From assembly GCA_003233295.1 (NCBI GenBank), contig QILJ01000572.1, forward strand, positions 1-6,381: DNA of 6,381 bases. Direction: 5' to 3'. The notes under the pieces are model-generated. The model had not been told where the DNA came from. It did not search any database and saw only the letters and a program-made list of their open reading frames with translations. Positions 1-5,326 of the stretch are shown one piece after another. Numbering within the stretch: the first letter of the stretch is position 1; every line of letters begins with the position of its first letter. This stretch comes from Ignavibacteria bacterium (GTDB lineage Bacteria; Bacteroidota; Ignavibacteria; Ignavibacteriales; Melioribacteraceae). Position numbers and translations under genes: made by a program.

Positions 1-2
1 GG

Positions 3-392
3 GAAGAGGCAAATGTTATTTTTGGTTGCGTTCGTAAAGAAGAAATGAACGATTATGTTTCTTACACTGTAATAGCAACCGGTTTCGATTCTGCACGTAA
101 ATCATTTCCTGTTGCTAAAAGTAAACCGGAAATAAAAGGCAAGCAGAAATCATTAGAATTCAGAGGCGGCTTTAACTTTTTGGATACTGATAATATTGAT
201 AAAGCTAACGCTTCAATTGGCGATACGGAAGAAGATAATGATGAGAAGGAATTAGAAGAAAGCACACTTTCTATAGATGCTTCACGTTATAGCTGGGCGA
301 AACAGAAAATGGAGAAGGAAGAACCGGATGATAAATCAAAAGATGATGACGATGACGAAAGCTCATCGTTTTTAAGAATGATTATGGATTAG
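3..392 (+). CDS. ftsZ: Cell division protein FtsZ, C-terminal part (5' end outside window)
   Basis: The frame is open from the left edge and encodes 129 residues before TAG at 390-392. FtsZ is the tubulin-like GTPase that forms the cytoplasmic division ring. The first residues, EEANVIFGCVRKEEMND followed by YTVIATGF, match the end of the FtsZ C-terminal globular domain, where EEANVIFG and VTVIATGF are hallmark motifs. The GTP-binding N-terminal half lies outside the window. After the globular domain comes a variable linker rich in Glu, Asp, Lys and Ser, with a DDDDDESSS run. The protein ends in FLRMIMD, which fits the conserved C-terminal peptide (FLR core) that binds membrane tethers such as FtsA. 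The ATG at 45 is internal, not the true start. No division gene follows, so ftsZ is probably the end of its cluster here. Identification is firm; the exact tail partner is not known. Confidence 0.95.
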   Translation, partial: EEANVIFGCVRKEEMNDYVSYTVIATGFDSARKSFPVAKSKPEIKGKQKSLEFRGGFNFLDTDNIDKANASIGDTEEDNDEKELEESTLSIDASRYSWAKQKMEKEEPDDKSKDDDDDESSSFLRMIMD

Positions 393-407
393 AAAATATA
401 TTTCACT

Positions 408-507
408 TGTCATTTTGAATCCCGATCTGCCTGCGGCAAGCAGGTTTATCGGGATGAAGAATCTCGTTTTAAAAAGTGGGAGATTCTTCGTTACACTCAG
501 AATGACA
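408..507. repeat. Nested palindromic intergenic repeat downstream of ftsZ
   Basis: The outer arms TGTCATTTTGA (408-418) and TCAGAATGACA (497-507) pair at 10 of 11 positions. The middle arms GAAGAATCTC (456-465) and GAGATTCTTC (480-489) are perfectly complementary. A separate hairpin, CCCGAT (421-426) with ATCGGG (448-453) and CTGC/GCAG inside it, is inserted in the left side. The TGTCATT...GAAGAATCTC pattern resembles intergenic palindromic repeats I recall from Bacteroidota-type genomes. It begins 16 bp after the ftsZ stop and could fold in the transcript as a 3' stabiliser or weak terminator, though no T-run follows directly. The function is inferred; the structure is plain in the sequence. 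Confidence 0.8.
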
Positions 508-562
508 TTTTGAAGTAGAAACAATTGTTCTTTTAAAAATTGTAATTCCTGAATATTTATTT

Positions 563-697
563 AGGATAAGCAGGAAATTCAGACAGAAGATCATTCGTCT
601 GTAAGTCGTGATTCAACGAAGGGAATGCCCTCCTCCTTTCTTTGTGAGATGATTAGTCTATTTGTTTCGCAATCTTCAATAAAGTCCTGCTTATCCT
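563..697. repeat. 13-bp inverted repeat spanning the 3' end of the small minus-strand gene
   Basis: AGGATAAGCAGGA at 563-575 is the exact reverse complement of TCCTGCTTATCCT at 685-697. The right arm lies inside the CPXCG-like gene and encodes part of its EDKQDF segment; the left arm lies beyond its stop codon. In the minus-strand transcript the arms could pair around a 109-nt loop. It may be a chance match or a trace of a small inverted duplication. Confidence 0.4.
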
Positions 698-776
698 CTA
701 TTGTAAGATCGACCCACACTTCGTTTTCCTCACCGCAATATTGGCAAATCCATGTTAGTACATCATCAGTAGTCAT
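591..776 (-). CDS. Small CPXCG-family-like cysteine protein (61 aa)
   Basis: This short cytoplasmic protein has CQYCGEE near residues 11-17, then VWVDLT and IEDCE. The order C-x-x-C-G-E, V-D, E-D-C matches the small cysteine-rich CPXCG family, which usually reads CPYCGE...VD...EDCxxCC and probably binds one zinc. Molecular function of the family is unknown. Here the last cysteines are missing: after EDCE the protein reads TNRLIIS, leaving three cysteines, so metal binding may be impaired or may need a partner. The start is well supported: AGGAG lies 8 nt upstream of the ATG, and a plausible promoter is just beyond it. The gene is monocistronic and converges with ftsZ. The larger plus-strand frame over the same bases is its shadow. 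The alternative is a chance ORF, which the motif and the ribosome binding site argue against. Confidence 0.72.
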   Translation of the reverse strand: MTTDDVLTWICQYCGEENEVWVDLTIEDKQDFIEDCETNRLIISQRKEEGIPFVESRLTDE

Positions 777-784
777 TTCCCCTT

Positions 785-789
785 CTCCT
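785..789 (-). promoter_or_regulatory. Shine-Dalgarno site of the CPXCG-like gene
   Basis: On the minus strand AGGAG (within TAGGAGAAGG) lies 8 nt before the ATG. It is the only strong Shine-Dalgarno site in the window; the plus-strand genes have weak or none. It fixes the start of the 61-residue protein. Confidence 0.7.
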
Positions 790-805
790 AAATTTATTTA
801 TTTCA

Positions 806-834
806 CTTATATAATAAAACATAATTTTTGTTAA
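806..834 (-). promoter_or_regulatory. Putative sigma70-type promoter for the CPXCG-like gene
   Basis: Read on the minus strand, TTAACA (829-834) is followed after exactly 17 nt by TATAAG (806-811). That would start transcription near position 799, about 10 nt before the AGGAG site. Spacing and both hexamers are close to consensus, but the region is AT-rich, so a chance match is possible. Confidence 0.5.
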
Positions 835-884
835 AGGCAATAGGGTGAATGAGAATTCGGGAGACAGATTTTTTTTGGAAATCC

Positions 885-980
885 TATTCTCCATCAGCTT
901 TAGCTGATGTGTAACGAAAGGAAGCAAAACCCCGTCATCCGTTTCTCCCAAAGGGATGCCTTTGGCAAACAGTTTAAGAA
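885..980. repeat. Two-hairpin repeat unit, copy A
   Basis: The unit holds a perfect hairpin CATCAGC-TTTA-GCTGATG (892-909) and a second perfect hairpin CCAAAGG-GATG-CCTTTGG (948-965), flanked by CCGTTT and AAACAG. It aligns with copy B at 1071-1170 in the same orientation: both start TATTCTCC, share CATCAGCTTTAGCTGA, and end with a GGGATGCC loop followed by CAAAC and GTTT. No convincing ORF crosses it. It looks like a REP-like or miniature interspersed element. Confidence 0.75.
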
Positions 981-983
981 GTA

Positions 984-1039
984 AACGGTTAAAACCGTTA
1001 AAGGTTTGTTAAAGATTACCACCGCAATAAATTGCGGTG
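984..1039. repeat. Two perfect hairpins between the repeat copies
   Basis: AACGGTT-AA-AACCGTT (984-999) and CACCGCAAT-AA-ATTGCGGTG (1020-1039) are both perfect inverted repeats with 2-nt centres. The first uses the same AACCGTT/AACGGTT arm as the outer stem of copy B, suggesting a common origin. Such tight palindromes between two directly repeated units suggest a mosaic built from several short repeat families. Confidence 0.75.
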
Positions 1040-1070
1040 AGAATGGAAATGAATAATTTTTAAGAATTTA

Positions 1071-1170
1071 TATTCTCCCATCAGCTTTAGCTGACGGGTA
1101 AGGGAGAAATAAATAAAACTGCACAACCGTTTTTCCCGAGGGGATGCCCTTGACAAACGGTTTCAAAAAG
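1071..1170. repeat. Two-hairpin repeat unit, copy B
   Basis: Hairpin one is CCCATCAGC-TTTA-GCTGACGGG (1077-1098), with 8 of 9 Watson-Crick pairs and one A:C mismatch. Hairpin two has a perfect outer stem AACCGTTT (1125-1132) with AAACGGTT (1155-1162) and an inner stem CGAGGG (1137-1142) with CCCTTG (1147-1152) around a GATG loop. Against copy A, several stem changes are paired or wobble-compatible (AAAGG/CCTTT versus GAGGG/CCCTT), so folding seems to have been kept. It ends about 106 bp before the next gene. Confidence 0.75.
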
Positions 1171-1276
1171 AATCCTCACAAGCTCTAAAAGTCGTAGCAA
1201 TTCATATTATTTTCATAATTTTTCCGAATTGGTATTTATTTCATATATCTATCCTATTAAATTCTTATTTTAAATT

Positions 1277-3514
1277 ATGAAGATCACATCAGTAATATTT
1301 GTACTGCTATTCACCTTGCAATTATTTTCACAGCAAGCGAACATCTCAGGCACAGTTACAGATTTTGATTTTATCTCACCGCTGCAGAACACTTCGGTTG
1401 TCGTTAAAGATAATAATACAAACGATATACTTGGTACAGATACAACAGATAGTAACGGCAATTACACAATTACATTTATTGTAAGTGATGTGAATGATCC
1501 GTCTTTACCAGTAGATTTCTATTTAAGCCACGCTTTTCCTAATCCTTATAACCCTGCAACTAATCTTTTGTTTAATGTGCCGGTTAACGGAAGTTATACT
1601 GTTTCTATTTACAATATTATTGGTGAAAGGATTTACTTGCAGGAGTTCAACCTTGAACCCGGTTCACACAAATTTAACGTATCGGGTCTCGGAAGTGCAG
1701 GTGTGTACTTATTTAACATAACAGGCAAGGATTTTACGCAGACAGAAAAACTTATGCTTCTCGATGGTGGAAAGAGAGGTGTAAATGTTGATCTAACTTA
1801 CAGCAGTAACTATTTAGGCAAGAAGTTGGAGAATGAGCTGCTGGTTGAGTTTAGAAGAAATGGATATGAAGATAAAGATACTGTAATGAACATCTCATCA
1901 AACATTACATTAGATGCTGAGCTTATTCAAACGCCTACACAGGATACAATAGACTTTCATTCAGAATTCACATTATCACCTACCAGCCATCCGGGAGAGA
2001 ATCTTAATGTAACTGAGTTGGGAGGTTATTTCTCAGGCACAACTAACTCAAATGGTATTTTTAATACTTCAGCAAATGTTTCTTTCATATTTGATCCTGC
2101 AAATCCGTTGAACAGAATATATAATCCTTCAAGTTTTAATGTGAGAGTGTCTGGAAACAATGTTCAGCAGAAGGATACTTCTTTTGTTGTTGATGGAAGC
2201 AATCTTAACTGGAGAACTACAATTACACAGTTACCGATTCAAAAACAAGCAACTGCTTTTGGCGGTGTAACAGATGAAAACGGCGACCTTGCTGATGCTC
2301 TCGTTAAAATTTTTAATGCAGGTACGAATGAGTTTAAAGATTCAACAAGATCAAATAACAGTGGATTCTGGAATAGCAATTACTTTTACCAGGGATATGA
2401 ATATGATGATAATGATCTTTATGCACTTATTGATTCTGTCAGGTTTGAATTCTCTGCACTTAATCACGAACCGGCAGCAGTAACTAAAATGTTTTCAAAT
2501 TCGATTGAAGTAAATGCTTTTCTTCCCGTAATACCTTTCATCTTTGATGCTGTTATAGAACTAAGAAAGACAGACAGGGGACAGTTGATTACAGACCTGG
2601 ATACAATTTGGTTTGACTGGAAAAACGGGGAATCGGTAGAAGCTTTCCTTCCGGTAAATGGTATCATTACTATTCATAAAGTATTTACCGCTTGGAGTGC
2701 AGACACAACAGCGGAAATGTTCCACACAAGACCAGACTTGTACCTTAACTGGATGATAGGACACAGAGTGAACCCTGTTAGAAGTGACTGGATGTTTCAG
2801 AACCCATCCTATACAGAAAACTCTGTTTTTAATATGAATGAAGTCAAACAAGAAGGAACAGTTGAAGTATATTTGGTTCCGGAGATAAGTTTTTATGGAC
2901 CTAATAATGATACTCCAATAAGCATGCGCGACGTTTGGATACAAGCCATATTTCAAAGAAGTTCAGCATTTGTCTCAGGCTTTAGACCCAGCCCCGCAGG
3001 GTGGGACACGACGGATGTACTTCAATTTACATTTAATCTTGATACTGGCGAACCAATATCCCAAACAAATCTTGACAGAGCATTTAACGAAATAAACAAG
3101 TTTTTAACCGCTCTACAATGGTCACATAAAAATCTTCTATTATACAAGTTTACAGAAATAGACTCGGTTAACGATCCTTACTTGCAATATATAATAAACG
3201 GACCAAGAAATTGGGATAATTTCACTTATTCCAGTTTTTACAATGCTGGTCCAGGTAATACCATAAACATTGCTACTGATGGCTCGTTCCGCATATTTAA
3301 TTCAAATTCAGGTTACAATACCAATAGTTCTACAGGTCAAATACAAGCAGAGATTTTTGCTTCTATGTGCAACCTGGTTTTTGACGGCTTAACATATTTT
3401 TGGGATGCCAACTATGAGTACACAAATGTCGCTCAGAACGTTATAGGAATCACTAATATTTTTCACGCAGGCACACAGTACCTTGGAGCAAGCCCACCTG
3501 AGAATGGGAAGTAG
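1277..3514 (+). CDS. Exported beta-rich protein with internal T9SS type A-like domain (745 aa)
   Basis: Residues 1-18 form a signal peptide (MKITSVIFVLLFTLQLFS), so the protein enters the Sec pathway. ISGTVTD...DSNGNYTITF (23-67) is the start of a carboxypeptidase regulatory-like beta domain. It is interrupted at 80-162 by a stretch resembling a T9SS type A sorting domain: FPNPYNPATNLLF, YTVSIYNIIGERI, then AGVYLFNITG and KLMLL. The regulatory-like fold appears to resume at 169-217 (VDLTY, LLVEFRRNGYED, ITLDAEL). Another similar repeat is seen near 326-415 (GGVTDENGDLADALVKIF). The last 170 residues are not clearly assignable; spacing around IQAEIFASMCNL vaguely recalls secreted metallopeptidase ends, but no HExxH is present. 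No Shine-Dalgarno site precedes the ATG, but the signal peptide fixes the start. There is no T9SS-like domain at the C-terminus. The role is unknown; a cell-surface or secreted adhesive protein is a reasonable inference. Confidence 0.85.
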   Translation: MKITSVIFVLLFTLQLFSQQANISGTVTDFDFISPLQNTSVVVKDNNTNDILGTDTTDSNGNYTITFIVSDVNDPSLPVDFYLSHAFPNPYNPATNLLFNVPVNGSYTVSIYNIIGERIYLQEFNLEPGSHKFNVSGLGSAGVYLFNITGKDFTQTEKLMLLDGGKRGVNVDLTYSSNYLGKKLENELLVEFRRNGYEDKDTVMNISSNITLDAELIQTPTQDTIDFHSEFTLSPTSHPGENLNVTELGGYFSGTTNSNGIFNTSANVSFIFDPANPLNRIYNPSSFNVRVSGNNVQQKDTSFVVDGSNLNWRTTITQLPIQKQATAFGGVTDENGDLADALVKIFNAGTNEFKDSTRSNNSGFWNSNYFYQGYEYDDNDLYALIDSVRFEFSALNHEPAAVTKMFSNSIEVNAFLPVIPFIFDAVIELRKTDRGQLITDLDTIWFDWKNGESVEAFLPVNGIITIHKVFTAWSADTTAEMFHTRPDLYLNWMIGHRVNPVRSDWMFQNPSYTENSVFNMNEVKQEGTVEVYLVPEISFYGPNNDTPISMRDVWIQAIFQRSSAFVSGFRPSPAGWDTTDVLQFTFNLDTGEPISQTNLDRAFNEINKFLTALQWSHKNLLLYKFTEIDSVNDPYLQYIINGPRNWDNFTYSSFYNAGPGNTINIATDGSFRIFNSNSGYNTNSSTGQIQAEIFASMCNLVFDGLTYFWDANYEYTNVAQNVIGITNIFHAGTQYLGASPPENGK
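1514..1762 (+). other. Segment encoding the internal T9SS type A-like domain
   Basis: Codons 80-162 of the 745-residue protein. Known T9SS type A domains are C-terminal, about 70-80 residues, and read PNPFNPxTxIxF...VxLxIYDxxGRxV...GxYxxxFxxxxLxSGxYFxxL...xxxxKMxLL. The segment follows this order nearly throughout, ending in KLMLL, but about 580 residues follow it. Whether it can still act as a sorting signal is doubtful. Confidence 0.8.
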
Positions 3515-3564
3515 AAATAATTATTAAGCATCTAAAATATTTTTCCAATAGTATTATAACCAAG

Positions 3565-3732
3565 ATGAAGATTTTAATTTACATCTTGTTTTTCTTACCA
3601 CTTACTCATCTGCTTGCACATAATAAACATCTTACTTCCTTGGTCCTATCGCTAAGTGCTTCATCAGCAAGAAACAGTTATGTATCTTTAAGTTTTGAAC
3701 AACTGAGGGAGGCTCGGCAGATTTTTGCATAA
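3565..3732 (+). CDS. Possible 55-aa secreted peptide or remnant of an exported protein
   Basis: ATG at 3565 opens a 55-codon frame ending in TAA at 3730. It starts MKILIYILFFLPLTHLLAHN, a Lys followed by a hydrophobic stretch and a plausible cleavage at LLA-HN, typical of a signal peptide. The remaining ~37 residues (Ser/Leu-rich, then FEQLREARQIFA) match no family I recognise. It lies 50 bp after the 745-residue gene and 34 bp before the 401-residue gene, in the same direction. It may be a genuine small exported peptide or the 5' stump of a larger secreted protein whose rest was lost when neighbouring DNA was replaced. No Shine-Dalgarno site is visible. A chance ORF cannot be excluded. Confidence 0.4.
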   Translation: MKILIYILFFLPLTHLLAHNKHLTSLVLSLSASSARNSYVSLSFEQLREARQIFA

Positions 3733-3766
3733 ATACAGATTGAAATATTAATTAATTGGAAACCAG

Positions 3767-4972
3767 ATGAAGAAAGGAAATAAATTAAAATTGGGTAAGA
3801 AAGAAGGTGAAATTTCTTTAAAATCGCAAGTTGAAAGCACTTTAGTAATGTCAATTAGGGAACTAATTGATGAGACCATTAAGCCAACAACATATCATAT
3901 TGCAAATCTTGCAAGTTTTATTCAAGCATCTGTGTTATTTGAAGATATATATTTACTAGGTAGAAGCGGGAGAAAGGTATCTCCACTAACAATTCTTCCA
4001 AACCAATTGAAAGGAAATTCTTTTTATAAATATCAAATTATTACTGACGCAAAAGAGCGAAGATCCTTAGCGGAAAATAAAATTCAAGAGTCTCTCTTAA
4101 ACAAAACCTCTCTACTAGATAAAGAGGGGTGGGGCTCCATTTACTCTGGACTGAGGAATTTACTACAATCCAATGGCCGAGGTTGGATTCGAGTATTGGA
4201 ACGCGATATTACTACTTTATTAAGTGACAAAACCAAATATGCAGATGAAGGTATCGAACTTGCACTTGAGTCTTTAAATTATGAGATATATGGTCATCTG
4301 TTAAACAAGGAAAAACTCTCAATTTATTACTGGATAAAAACCTTTTATAACATTCAAATTGCCTTGGATAATGAAAGAGTATTTTTTGGTAACTTTACTA
4401 GAACGCCTTTCGTCGGGCCCGTTTATGATATTCTTTCACGTGAATTTATTTCCAATTTACGTCTTAAAGGACTTATTCCAGACGGAATTGGAAACACGGT
4501 GATGAGTTTAAAAGATAAAAATGAAGGCGCAGCTTGGGACGCAGTGCTTCCCACACTTGTGTCCAAAGTTTTAGAAATTGCACATTATGACCGAAAAAGG
4601 ATTGCAGATGCAATATTGGAACTTCGAAGTTCAAAAGATGCCAAGAGATTCCGCAGTCATTATAAAGTCTTACTTGAAACTAAAAAAACTGACAACCTAT
4701 ATGATTTAATGACGAACGATATTACTGAATTGACATCACGATGGCGAGAGCTTTCTCAATCTGGATATAAAAAAGTAACTTGGATAGCTCCTTTTCTTAA
4801 ATTTTATATGGGAGGGAAGTGGTTATTTAGTGAATATCACAACTTAGTTTATTTTCTGCACCATTTTTATCATTTAAGGATTTTTTGGGATAAGAATGCT
4901 AATGAGATAAATATTGATCAGGATGCTAAGCAAGCTGTTTATAAAACGTTTGGAGATATAGAAGAAATTTAA
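3767..4972 (+). CDS. Uncharacterised helical protein, probably cytoplasmic (401 aa)
   Basis: I do not recognise a named family. The frame is long and uninterrupted, with few shadow ORFs, and begins with a Lys-rich MKKGNKLKLGKKEG head and no signal peptide. The body looks mainly alpha-helical. Residues 43-64 (YHIANLASFIQASVLFEDIYLL) form a hydrophobic helix ending in an acidic turn. Residues 280-304 contain ADAILELRSSKDAKRFRSHY, a 'LELR...A..FR' pattern that I recall from uncharacterised proteins of accessory regions. The C-terminal part is aromatic-rich (WIAPFLKFYMGGKWLF, YFLHHFYHLRIFW) but I see no clear transmembrane segment. No nuclease, helicase, ATPase or DNA-binding motif is evident. 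The start has only a weak GGA upstream. It stands alone, between a possible gene remnant and an AT-rich gap, which suggests an acquired single-gene cargo. Its function is not known; a defence or stress role would be a guess. Confidence 0.8.
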   Translation: MKKGNKLKLGKKEGEISLKSQVESTLVMSIRELIDETIKPTTYHIANLASFIQASVLFEDIYLLGRSGRKVSPLTILPNQLKGNSFYKYQIITDAKERRSLAENKIQESLLNKTSLLDKEGWGSIYSGLRNLLQSNGRGWIRVLERDITTLLSDKTKYADEGIELALESLNYEIYGHLLNKEKLSIYYWIKTFYNIQIALDNERVFFGNFTRTPFVGPVYDILSREFISNLRLKGLIPDGIGNTVMSLKDKNEGAAWDAVLPTLVSKVLEIAHYDRKRIADAILELRSSKDAKRFRSHYKVLLETKKTDNLYDLMTNDITELTSRWRELSQSGYKKVTWIAPFLKFYMGGKWLFSEYHNLVYFLHHFYHLRIFWDKNANEINIDQDAKQAVYKTFGDIEEI

Positions 4973-5294
4973 TTCTTAAAATTATACCATAGTGTATTGG
5001 ATAAAACTTTATTATCATATTTCAGAGTAATTATACTCAGATAGGTTTTCACCTCAAATATTTTGAATTTAACGTTTTAGAGAAACTCTACAAATCGCAG
5101 ATTATTATTTTTTATTTCCTAATTTATCTCTGCAGTTAAATTAAGTTGAAATAGTAAATGCTTATTACCAATTTCTTTTCACATTACACCAAAATCCCCC
5201 TGTTTTCAATCACTTAAATTAAACTGGTGTATAAAGATGATCCGATAGGACCCTGCAATATTTGATTCCCCTTGCATTTAAATTTTAAAATCTT
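4973..5294. other. AT-rich gap without a supported gene
   Basis: No ORF with coding character is seen on either strand. I looked for, and did not find, the missing N-terminal half of the downstream polymerase in any frame. The only structure noted is a 7-bp inverted repeat TACACCA (5185-5191) and TGGTGTA (5225-5231) with a 33-nt spacer, which may be chance. No tRNA and no terminator with a T-run was recognised. Confidence 0.6.
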
Positions 5295-5326
5295 ATATTA
5301 TAGTGTGCAAATGTTCACTATAATAT
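5295..5326 (+). promoter_or_regulatory. Operator-like palindrome over the polymerase start codon
   Basis: ATATTATAGTG (5295-5305) and CACTATAATAT (5316-5326) are perfect 11-bp inverted arms around a 10-nt centre, in which two further pairs match (CA at 5308-5309, TG at 5312-5313). The right arm contains TATAAT (5319-5324) and the first two bases of the ATG at 5325. The core GTGC-AAAT-GTTC (5305-5316) shares the centre and differs at two positions from the Gram-positive-type LexA core GAAC-N4-GTTC. It could be a repressor site controlling the polymerase gene; which repressor binds is unknown. As there is no T-run, a terminator is less likely. Confidence 0.55.

Noticed and set aside
625..834. 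69-codon plus-strand ORF
   Set aside because: It is the shadow of the CPXCG-like gene and runs into its promoter; the Ser-rich translation has no family features.
766..951. 61-codon minus-strand ORF upstream of the CPXCG-like gene
   Set aside because: It runs through the promoter, the ribosome binding site and a repeat hairpin, and has no motif or ribosome binding site of its own.
885..1170. CRISPR array
   Set aside because: There are only two diverged ~100-bp copies rich in hairpins, not short identical repeats with regular unique spacers.
1229..1260. TTGGTA with a downstream TATTAA as a promoter for the exported protein
   Set aside because: The 20-nt spacing is too long and the region is so AT-rich that such matches are common.
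2561..2956. 131-codon minus-strand ORF
   Set aside because: It is antisense to the 745-residue exported protein, whose frame has a signal peptide and recognisable domains.
5185..5231. TACACCA/TGGTGTA inverted repeat as a recombination site or terminator
   Set aside because: Only 7 bp with a 33-nt spacer and no T-run or partner site; easily expected by chance in this AT-rich gap.
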